DNA of 28,389 bases from JAAFGT01 sp041485165 (lineage in GTDB: Bacteria; Acidobacteriota; Terriglobia; Acidiferrales; UBA7541): the NCBI GenBank assembly GCA_041485165.1, contig JBGPJC010000049.1, forward strand, positions 1 through 28,389, read 5' to 3'. The position numbers and the translations under genes are program-made. The first letter of the stretch is position 1, and each line of letters begins with the position of its first letter. The notes below the pieces were generated by a model, which was not told the DNA's origin, did no database searches, and saw nothing but the letters and a program-made list of their open reading frames with translations. This document shows, in pieces, positions 8,371-14,559 of the stretch.

Positions 8371-8427
8371 GCGGCAGGCCGGTCCCGCCAATGGCGGGAC
8401 CGGCCTGCCGCACTCAAAGGCCTTCGG
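8371..8427. repeat. Long perfect hairpin with repeat flank
   Basis: Two 19-base arms (8371-8389 and 8393-8411) are exact reverse complements around a 3-base AAT loop. The right arm runs into a 23-base flank (8405-8427, CTGCCGCACTC...CCTTCGG) that recurs with one difference at 14477-14499. No T-run follows, so it is not a classical Rho-independent terminator, though it may still stop or protect the methyltransferase transcript. It fills part of the 272-base gap before nuoB. Confidence 0.7.
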
Positions 8428-8445
8428 GCTGCATGTAGCCCACGT

Positions 8446-8474
8446 TTGACTAGGCTCAAGGCGATGAATACACT
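8446..8474 (+). promoter_or_regulatory. Candidate promoter for nuoB
   Basis: TTGACT (8446-8451) and TACACT (8469-8474) are separated by exactly 17 bases, a good sigma-70-type pair. It lies just downstream of the long hairpin and would give a leader of about 20 bases before the nuoB ATG. Predicted from sequence only. Confidence 0.45.
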
Positions 8475-8503
8475 CGGTCTCTTTCCGAGGTAAGATAGAG
8501 TTC

Positions 8504-9064
8504 ATGGGGATCATCGACAACCGCTTCGAAAAGAACTTCATGATTTCGTCGGTGGACTACGTCTTCAACTGGGCGCGCAAGAGCGCCATCTGGCCGCTGA
8601 CATTTGGCCTGGCCTGCTGCGCCATCGAGATGATCGCCTCGACTACTTCGCGCTTCGACTTGGCGCGCTTCGGCGCTGAGGTTTTCCGCCCGTCACCGCG
8701 GCAAGCCGACCTGATGATCGTCGCCGGCACGGTCACTCTGAAAATGGGGCCGGTGCTTAAGCGCGTGTGGGAACAGATGCCCGACCCCAAGTGGTGCATC
8801 TCCATGGGTGCATGCTCCAGCGTGGGTGGGCCTTTCAACGTCTACTCCGTCTTGCAGGGCGTGGACAAAATCGTTCCCGTGGATGTTTACGTTATCGGCT
8901 GCCCCCCGCGCCCGGAAGCGTTGTTCTACGCGCTGCTCAAGCTCCAGGACAAAATTGACCAGATGTCCCTGGCCAAGCGTCCCACGGAAGTGCGGCTGAA
9001 GCCGGCGATGGTCGAGGACTTCAAGCGCGGCGTGATGGTGGCGCAGACGCCGCAGCCTCGCTAG
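8504..9064 (+). CDS. nuoB: NADH-quinone oxidoreductase subunit B (NuoB)
   Basis: NuoB carries the terminal N2 4Fe-4S cluster of respiratory complex I, passing electrons to quinone at the membrane interface. The 186-residue protein has all four cluster ligands: the tandem C38-C39 (GLACCAIEM), C104 (ISMGACSSVGG) and C133 (VIGCPPRPE). The conserved FRPSPRQADLMIVAGT and VDVYV segments are also present. It appears functional. It is alone: nuoA, nuoC and nuoD, its usual neighbours, are absent on both sides, and the next gene (36 bases on) encodes a Rieske ferredoxin. A group-4 hydrogenase small subunit would look similar, but the length and sequence fit NuoB better. Confidence 0.93.
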   Translation: MGIIDNRFEKNFMISSVDYVFNWARKSAIWPLTFGLACCAIEMIASTTSRFDLARFGAEVFRPSPRQADLMIVAGTVTLKMGPVLKRVWEQMPDPKWCISMGACSSVGGPFNVYSVLQGVDKIVPVDVYVIGCPPRPEALFYALLKLQDKIDQMSLAKRPTEVRLKPAMVEDFKRGVMVAQTPQPR

Positions 9065-9099
9065 AGGCTGGAAACCGCAGGCTGGAGGCCGGAACAGCG

Positions 9100-9405
9100 A
9101 TGCCCCTATTTCGAGCAGCGAAGACCAGTGAAATCCCTCCCGGCGAGATCCGCGAATTCCAACTTGACGGCCACACCCTCGCTCTGGCCAACGTGGAGGG
9201 AAAGTTCTACGCCATCAACAATACCTGCCTGCACCGCGGCGGGCCGCTGGGCCAGGGTGTGATGCACGGCGCGAATGTGACCTGCCCGTGGCACGGCTGG
9301 GAATACGATGTCACCACCGGCAAGGTGGGCACTAACCCCACCGTGGGTGTGAACTGCTATCGTGTTGAAGTGCGCGGAGAAGACATTTTCGTCGAGTGTG
9401 ACTGA
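9100..9405 (+). CDS. Rieske 2Fe-2S ferredoxin-like protein
   Basis: This 101-residue soluble protein consists of one Rieske domain. The 2Fe-2S ligands are C43 and H45 (CLHRGG) and C62 and H65 (CPWHGW), with the usual 16-residue gap. There is no signal peptide or membrane anchor, so it resembles the small Rieske ferredoxins and NirD-like proteins that feed oxygenases or nitrite reductase, not the bc1-complex subunit. A GGAGG lies 11 bases before the ATG. It follows nuoB by 36 bases and is probably co-transcribed with it. Partner enzyme unknown; no oxygenase gene is nearby. Confidence 0.92.
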   Translation: MPLFRAAKTSEIPPGEIREFQLDGHTLALANVEGKFYAINNTCLHRGGPLGQGVMHGANVTCPWHGWEYDVTTGKVGTNPTVGVNCYRVEVRGEDIFVECD

Positions 9406-9560
9406 AGTTTACTCCCGCAGGCTTCTGTAAACGATTGTAAATAATAGCCTTATATCGAAAAGCCTAGCCCAATTGGCCGCACGCTCCCGGCCCCAACCCC
9501 AAAAACTCCCCGAAATCCTTTGTACAAAAGGGTTTACTCCGTGTATCGTAGCGCTGGAGA

Positions 9561-10034
9561 GTGCAGCCGTTGAAGACGACTCCTCCGCCCACGAATCGTC
9601 GCTACTGGTTTTTTGCCGCTGACCCCCACCACTATCATTGGGACACTTTATTCGTCAAAGGTAAGGAACTCTACCGCAGCCCCAGCACCAGGCCGGACGC
9701 GCTGCGCCAGCTCAAGCAGACCCGGCGGGGCGATCGCATCCTTTGTTACCATTCCGCTCCGGACCGCGCGCTGTACGCCATCGGCGAAGTTTTTCGCGAC
9801 CCCTATCCCGATCCGCACGATCCCGACCACAAACTTGTGGTGATTGACCTGCGCTCGCTCGAGCGGTTGCCCCGGCAGGTGTCGCTCATCGAGCTGCGCG
9901 CGAACCGCGAACTGCGCAGAGTGAAGTTCCTCAAGAATGTCCGGCTGGTCATTTCGCCGATTACTACGGAAGAGTATGCGGAAATTCTGAAGATGGCCGG
10001 GATTGTGGCGCAGCCGGGATTTCCGCTGCCGTGA
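9561..10034 (+). CDS. EVE domain-containing protein
   Basis: This 157-residue protein is a single EVE (PUA-like) domain. It opens with RRYWFFAADPHHYHWDTLF, the counterpart of the family's YWLFKSEP...YSWDDL start. It continues with RRGDRILCYHSAPDRALYAI, the G-D-x-hydrophobic turn that forms the binding pocket, and ends in ISPITTEEYAEILKMAG. EVE domains bind modified bases in DNA or RNA; in this isolated form the ligand is unknown. The first start is GTG 9561, but GGAGA at 9556-9560 is too close to it. A TTG at 9570 in the same frame has better spacing and may be the real start. A weak promoter-like pair (TTGTAC 9520, TATCGT 9544) lies upstream. Confidence 0.85.
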   Translation: MQPLKTTPPPTNRRYWFFAADPHHYHWDTLFVKGKELYRSPSTRPDALRQLKQTRRGDRILCYHSAPDRALYAIGEVFRDPYPDPHDPDHKLVVIDLRSLERLPRQVSLIELRANRELRRVKFLKNVRLVISPITTEEYAEILKMAGIVAQPGFPLP

Positions 10035-10151
10035 AAGGAAAAGCGAAACTCGAAATTCGAAAAGCGGAAAAGCCAGTCTGACGGTCAGGGGAAACTAGCA
10101 GGGCCGGAGAATCGCGCTCTCATTAGACTCTATTTTCCAGGACACCCTTCC

Positions 10152-11891
10152 ATGCAAAAGAGACAGTTTGCGTTTCTCCCCTTCTTCCTCGGCGCTTTGG
10201 CGCTGCTTGGCGTGGCTCAGCTCCGGGCGCGGCCTGCCGCTTCGCGCGAGGCGCCAGCCCCAGTTGCCGCGCCGGGTGATGCCTACGATCTGGTCATCAC
10301 CAATGGCCGGGTGATTGACGGCACTGGCAACCCGTGGATGGCCGCCGATGTCGGAATTCGCGGCGGGCGCATCGCCGCGGTGGGCCGGCTATGTGCGACC
10401 GGCGCATCCTCATGTCCCGCCAAGCGCACCATTGACGCCGCAGGACTTTACGTCGCACCCGGGTTCATCGACATGCTCGGCCAGTCGGAGATCACCGTCC
10501 TGGTGGACGCGCGGGCCGAAAGCAAAATCCGACAGGGGATTACCACCGAGGTCACCGGCGAAGGCGGCAGTGTCGCGCCGCAGAATGACAAGACCCTGCC
10601 GGAGATTCAGGAAAGTGTCAAACCCTACGGCATCCAGGTGGACTGGCGCACCCTGGCGGAATATTTCGCGCGATTCGAGCGGCAGGGGAGCGCCATCAAT
10701 CTGGGCACCAACGTCGGCGCGGCGCAGGTGCGGGAAGCGGTCCTGGGAGATGAACGCCGCGCGCCCTCCCCCGAAGAACTCGAGCGCATGAAGCAGCTCG
10801 TCGCCGAATCCATGGAGCAGGGCGCTCTGGGGATTTCCAGCGCCTTGATCTATGCGCCGGGGACCTATGCCCGGACGGACGAGCTGATCGAGCTGGCCAA
10901 AGTGGCGGCGCGCTATGGCGGCGTCTATTCCACCCACATGCGCAATGAGGGTGAAGAGATTTTTGCCGCCATGGACGAGGCCTTCCGCATCGGGCGAGAG
11001 GCCGGGCTCCCGGTGCACATCTATCACCTGAAGGTCGCCGCCAAGCCGCTGTGGGGACGCATGGGCGAGGTGATCGCGCGCATCGAGCGCGAGCGGGCCA
11101 CAGGGCACGAAGTCACCGCCAACATGTATGCCTACCTTGCCGGCGCCAACGGCCTCAGCGCCAATCTGCCGTCCTGGGTGCTCGCCGGTGGCACGGAAAA
11201 GGCTCTCGCCCGCCTGCGCGATCCTGCCGAGCGCCAGCGCATCAAGACCGAGATGTCCACCCGCGGGCGCGCCTCGGGCAATTTCGCTCAAAACATTGTG
11301 ATCAATTCTACAAGTAAAGAGGAGTTGCGCCCGCTGCAAGGAAAGCGGCTGGCGGAAATCGCCCGCGAGCGCAAGCAGGATCCTCTCGACACCATGATCG
11401 ATATTCTGATCGCCGACCGCCTCCAGACCGGTCAGATCACCTTCATGATGGCGGAGCAGGACGCCCGCCGCGCCATCCCCGAGCCGTGGGTCAGCTTTGG
11501 CTGCGATTATGGCGCGGTGCGTCCGGATGGCGTGCTGGGGCGCGATCGGCCGCACCCCCGCGCCTACGGCAATTTCCCGCGGCTGCTCGGCGTCTACGTG
11601 CGCGAAGAACACCTGCTGCCGCTGGAGCAGATGATCCGCAAGATGACTTCGCTGGCCGCGCAGACCATGCGCATCGCAGACCGCGGCGTTCTCCGCCCCG
11701 GGATGTGGGCCGACGTCACCATTTTTGACGCCGCGAATGTGCGCGACCTGGCTACCTACGAAAACCCGCACCAGTTTTCTGAAGGCATCCGCTACGTGGT
11801 GGTCAACGGCGAGGTCGTCCTGGACGATGGGAAGATGACCGGCGCTCTGCCCGGGCGGCCCGTGCGCGGGCCGGGCTATCGCGGAAAATAA
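10152..11891 (+). CDS. Exported D-aminoacylase-like amidohydrolase, HxH motif lost
   Basis: This 579-residue protein starts with a signal peptide (MQKRQFAFLPFFLGALALLG), so it is probably periplasmic. The body is an N-acyl-D-amino-acid deacylase-type amidohydrolase: YDLVITNGRVIDGTGNPW, then YVAPGFID, YSTHMRNEGEE (H262), VHIYHLKVA (H289, H292), FGCDYGAVRPDG, and the C-terminal LRPGMWADVTIFD. Where family members have the metal-binding HxH after PGFID, this one reads M-L-G-Q (L109, Q111). It therefore lacks two metal ligands but keeps the later histidines, which may hold one zinc as in D-aminoacylase. Substrates could be N-acyl-D-amino acids or related amides. An AGGA lies nine bases before the ATG. 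The cyclase gene follows after 13 bases. Confidence 0.88.
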   Translation: MQKRQFAFLPFFLGALALLGVAQLRARPAASREAPAPVAAPGDAYDLVITNGRVIDGTGNPWMAADVGIRGGRIAAVGRLCATGASSCPAKRTIDAAGLYVAPGFIDMLGQSEITVLVDARAESKIRQGITTEVTGEGGSVAPQNDKTLPEIQESVKPYGIQVDWRTLAEYFARFERQGSAINLGTNVGAAQVREAVLGDERRAPSPEELERMKQLVAESMEQGALGISSALIYAPGTYARTDELIELAKVAARYGGVYSTHMRNEGEEIFAAMDEAFRIGREAGLPVHIYHLKVAAKPLWGRMGEVIARIERERATGHEVTANMYAYLAGANGLSANLPSWVLAGGTEKALARLRDPAERQRIKTEMSTRGRASGNFAQNIVINSTSKEELRPLQGKRLAEIARERKQDPLDTMIDILIADRLQTGQITFMMAEQDARRAIPEPWVSFGCDYGAVRPDGVLGRDRPHPRAYGNFPRLLGVYVREEHLLPLEQMIRKMTSLAAQTMRIADRGVLRPGMWADVTIFDAANVRDLATYENPHQFSEGIRYVVVNGEVVLDDGKMTGALPGRPVRGPGYRGK

Positions 11892-11904
11892 TCGAGCCGC
11901 TGCC

Positions 11905-12630
11905 ATGGACAAAGACCTTCTCGCAGGAATCCCCACAGGAAAAACCCGGGTCGTCGACCTGACTTACCCGTTGAGCGAGAAGAACCCGGAATGGCCGGGC
12001 GACGAGCGGCCGTTCGAATCGCGCATCAACGCCACCGTGGAAAAAAACGGCTACTTCTCTCGCCGATTTGCCATGCTCGAACATTTCGGCACGCACCTGG
12101 ACGCGCCGGTGCACTTCCCGCCGGGGAAACAGTCTGTGGACCAGATCCCCACTGCGCGGCTGTTTGGGGCGGCGGTGGTGGTGGATGTGCGCGAAGAATC
12201 GCAGCGCGACGTTGATTACGAGCTGGCGCCGGAGCGCGTCGCAGCCTGGGAGGCGCGGCACGGCCGCATTCCGGTAGGCGCTATCGTCCTACTGCGCACC
12301 GGCTGGGGATCGCGCTGGCCGGACGGCGCGCGCTACCGCAACATGGACAAGGCCGGCACCATGCATTTCCCTGGGTTTTCCGTTGCCGCGGCGCGGATGT
12401 TCATCGAGCGCGGCGTCAGCGGGTTGGGGATTGATACGATGAATGTGGACCGCGGAGCTTCGAAGACCTACCACGTACACTACCTGACGCTTCCCGCGGG
12501 TCTCTATCACCTGGAAAATCTGGCCAACCTCGAACAGTTGCCCGAGGCCGGTGCGTTTCTGATCGTCGCGCCGATCAAGCTGGAAGGCGGCTCGGGTGGT
12601 CCCTGCCGCGTCTTCGCGATTCTCCCATAG
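11905..12630 (+). CDS. Cyclase family protein (kynurenine-formamidase-like)
   Basis: This is a 241-residue metal-dependent hydrolase of the cyclase/arylformamidase family (PF04199). The motif EHFGTHLDAPVHF places the metal ligands and catalytic residues H60, H64, D66 and H70 in the diagnostic HxGTHxDAPxHF order. VDLTYPLSEKNPEWPGD at the N-terminus and GLGIDTMNVDRG near the C-terminus are also typical. Family members hydrolyse N-formylkynurenine, isatin or other small amides. With no kynurenine-pathway gene nearby, the exact substrate is open. It follows the D-aminoacylase-like gene by 13 bases and is probably co-transcribed, so the pair may degrade a related amide. There is no signal peptide. 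The ribosome site is weak. Confidence 0.9.
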   Translation: MDKDLLAGIPTGKTRVVDLTYPLSEKNPEWPGDERPFESRINATVEKNGYFSRRFAMLEHFGTHLDAPVHFPPGKQSVDQIPTARLFGAAVVVDVREESQRDVDYELAPERVAAWEARHGRIPVGAIVLLRTGWGSRWPDGARYRNMDKAGTMHFPGFSVAAARMFIERGVSGLGIDTMNVDRGASKTYHVHYLTLPAGLYHLENLANLEQLPEAGAFLIVAPIKLEGGSGGPCRVFAILP

Positions 12631-12652
12631 GGCACGACGTGTCGTGCCCCTA
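12628..12652. terminator. Palindrome shared by two convergent genes
   Basis: GGGCACGAC (12630-12638) and GTCGTGCCC (12641-12649) are perfect 9-base arms around GT. The TAG stop of the cyclase gene (12628-12630) and the TAG stop of the VOC gene on the other strand (12650-12652) sit at its two edges. It can serve as a bidirectional terminator, although no long T-run follows. Confidence 0.6.
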
Positions 12653-13024
12653 CGCCGCCGCGAATCCGATAATATTTCCCGCCGGATCGCGCACCCAGAT
12701 CTCTGTTGCGCCGTAGAAAGTCTCGCGCTTGGGGACCACGATGTCAGCGCCCTCCAGCCTCGGCCCCAACTCTTCAAAATCGGTTACGCCGAGGTAGAGA
12801 ACGGTCGCAGGAAATGCTCCCTGCGCCAGCAAGGGGATGTCTTTGGCCAGGCTGGCCCGGCTCTGCAACATCACCTCGACGTGGCCGCGCGTGAGGATGA
12901 CGAAACCCAGATTATCGCCTTCCATCACTTCCGTAACTTTGGTGAAGCCCAGGCGCTCGACCCAGAAGCTGAGGCACGGCTCGATGGCTTCCACGCGCAG
13001 CAGGGGCGTCATTTTCAGGATCAT
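12650..13024 (-). CDS. VOC superfamily (glyoxalase/bleomycin-resistance-like) protein
   Basis: This 124-residue protein has the paired beta-alpha-beta-beta-beta modules of the vicinal oxygen chelate fold. It shows TPLLRVEAIEPCLSFWVERL (module 1) and ATVLYLGVTDFEELGPRL followed by EIWVRDPAGNIIGFA (module 2). The final D-P-x-G-N-x-I-x-F stretch is the classic end of the domain. Substrate unknown: relatives include glyoxalases, dioxygenases and antibiotic-binding proteins. A strong AAGGAGA lies just before the ATG. It converges on the cyclase gene through a shared palindrome, and its 5' end is 48 bases from the next minus-strand gene, which it may follow in one transcript. Confidence 0.87.
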   Translation of the reverse strand: MILKMTPLLRVEAIEPCLSFWVERLGFTKVTEVMEGDNLGFVILTRGHVEVMLQSRASLAKDIPLLAQGAFPATVLYLGVTDFEELGPRLEGADIVVPKRETFYGATEIWVRDPAGNIIGFAAA

Positions 13025-13072
13025 TGGTCTCTCCTTTGGTGCTGTCGCCGCGCAGCGGCGAAACGCTTCGCA

Positions 13073-14335
13073 CTATTGCGGGCGCTTGATGATCTTTCCG
13101 TCCTTCATCACAAAATGGACGCGGCGCAGCGCCATAATCCGCTCCAGCGGGTTCTCCCCCACAGCGATGATGTCCGCGGCTTTGCCGGCTGAGAGCGAGC
13201 CGCGCTCATTCTGCACGCGCAGCAACTCGGCTGCGTTGCTGGTCATGCACTGCAGGATCTTGGCCGGCGGGATACCCGCTTCGATCCACACGTCCAGGAA
13301 TTCCAGCATCAATTCGACGCGCGAGCGGCCGGGTAGCTCCAGGACCACGTCAGTGCCAAAGGCCATCTTCACGCCGATGCGATTCGCGCGCTTCAGGCGG
13401 TCGAGGATGTCTCTTGCATTCTGGTCGGGCGGGGGAAAGATCCCGCCGGCCGTGCCGGTAATTTTTAACTGCGAGAAAGGGGCATCCGTCCCCACCAGGT
13501 AGATGCCTTTCTCCTTCATGAGCTGCAATTGCTCATCGCTGAGCTGGAAGCCGTGCTCTATGGAGTCCACTCCCGCGCGGATGGCCGCCGTCGCCGCCGG
13601 GCCTCCGTAGACGTGGACAGCAACGGCCAGTCCCGAGCGGTGGGCCTCTTCCACCGCGGCGCGAATTTCTTCTTCGGTGTAGTAGTAGGGGCTACTGTCG
13701 GCCGCCAGCTTGATGACCTTCGCGCCGTAAAAAATGTTTTGTCGTACCGCCTTGCGCATTTCTTCCGGCGTGTCGGCGTCCAGGTATTCGAAGCGCCAGA
13801 AGCGGCCCATCCCCGGAGGAATGCCTTTCGATTGCCCGCCGAACGGCGTAATGATTTTCCCGGCGTTGACCACGGTGGGCCCGGGGAACCATCCGCGCTC
13901 AATAGCCACGCGCAGATCCGTGTCCCCGTATTCGCCGGCATTGCCGAGGTCGCGTACGGTGGTGAACCCCGCGGAGAGCACGTCTTGCGTGCTTCGCAGC
14001 CCGCGAAGAGCGCGCAGGCCGGTGCTTTCCTTCAAGTAGAGCGCGGAAATGTCAGAATCCGTATCTCCCGGCGTCAGCCAAAGAGTCAGATGGGTGTGCG
14101 CGTCCATCAGCCCCGGCAGAATCCAGGAGCGGCTCAGGTCAACAATTTCGGCGCCTGTGGGAATGGCAACGCTCGAGCCGATGGCGGCGATCTTGCCGTC
14201 TTTGACCAGGATGATCTGGTTGTCGCTCACCCGGCCGGTGGCGGGATCGATTACGTGCCCCGCGCGGATCGCCGTGGTCTGGGCGAGCGCGGGCGCAGCG
14301 GCCAGAATCAGCAGAAGCGTCAAGCGTCGTAGCAT
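13073..14335 (-). CDS. Exported amidohydrolase (imidazolonepropionase/prolidase-like)
   Basis: This 420-residue metal-dependent hydrolase has a signal peptide (MLRRLTLLLILAAAPALAQ), so it is probably periplasmic. Amidohydrolase landmarks are complete. H80 and H82 lie in GLMDAHTHL, and the lysine in AKVIKLAAD is the candidate carboxylated bridge. Histidines follow in LAVAVHVYGG and DSIEHGFQL, and the catalytic aspartate in KMAFGTDVV. The C-terminus returns to the small beta domain (GKAADIIAVGENPLERI). It belongs to the group annotated as Xaa-Pro dipeptidase-like amidohydrolases, common in Acidobacteria, where peptides or cyclic amides are the usual guess. GAGGGAG sits seven bases before the ATG. 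Unlike the other amidohydrolase in this window (10152-11891), its metal site is intact. Confidence 0.92.
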   Translation of the reverse strand: MLRRLTLLLILAAAPALAQTTAIRAGHVIDPATGRVSDNQIILVKDGKIAAIGSSVAIPTGAEIVDLSRSWILPGLMDAHTHLTLWLTPGDTDSDISALYLKESTGLRALRGLRSTQDVLSAGFTTVRDLGNAGEYGDTDLRVAIERGWFPGPTVVNAGKIITPFGGQSKGIPPGMGRFWRFEYLDADTPEEMRKAVRQNIFYGAKVIKLAADSSPYYYTEEEIRAAVEEAHRSGLAVAVHVYGGPAATAAIRAGVDSIEHGFQLSDEQLQLMKEKGIYLVGTDAPFSQLKITGTAGGIFPPPDQNARDILDRLKRANRIGVKMAFGTDVVLELPGRSRVELMLEFLDVWIEAGIPPAKILQCMTSNAAELLRVQNERGSLSAGKAADIIAVGENPLERIMALRRVHFVMKDGKIIKRPQ

Positions 14336-14368
14336 GGGATTACTCCCTCTCGTTTTGCCGAACGGGCG

Positions 14369-14396
14369 AGAATAGCATAGCCCGCTCAGTGCGCAA
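14369..14396 (-). promoter_or_regulatory. Candidate promoter for the exported amidohydrolase
   Basis: Read on the minus strand, TTGCGC (14396-14391) and TATTCT (14374-14369) are 16 bases apart. The start of transcription would fall near 14362, about 27 bases before the ATG, with the GAGGGAG ribosome site inside the leader. Predicted from sequence only. Confidence 0.4.
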
Positions 14397-14454
14397 GGTT
14401 GCGCTCGGGCTGGATGGCGGTTGCGGATATCTCAAGGATTGCATTGCAAGGCAG

Positions 14455-14499
14455 CAGGGTCGCCGAGGCGACCGACCTGCCGCACTCAAGGGCCTTCGG
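14455..14499. repeat. Second copy of the hairpin repeat
   Basis: An imperfect hairpin (GGTCGCC-GA-GGCGACC core) is followed by the 23-base flank at 14477-14499, which matches 8405-8427 with a single difference. It occupies the 224-base gap between the two minus-strand genes. The hairpin loop and arms differ from copy 1 while the flank is kept. I see no gene in this gap. Confidence 0.6.
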
Positions 14500-14559
14500 A
14501 CTTCCGCAATGGGGGGCCGGGGCGTGGGAGAATTCGCGGGGTGTACTAGCTTCTGGAAC

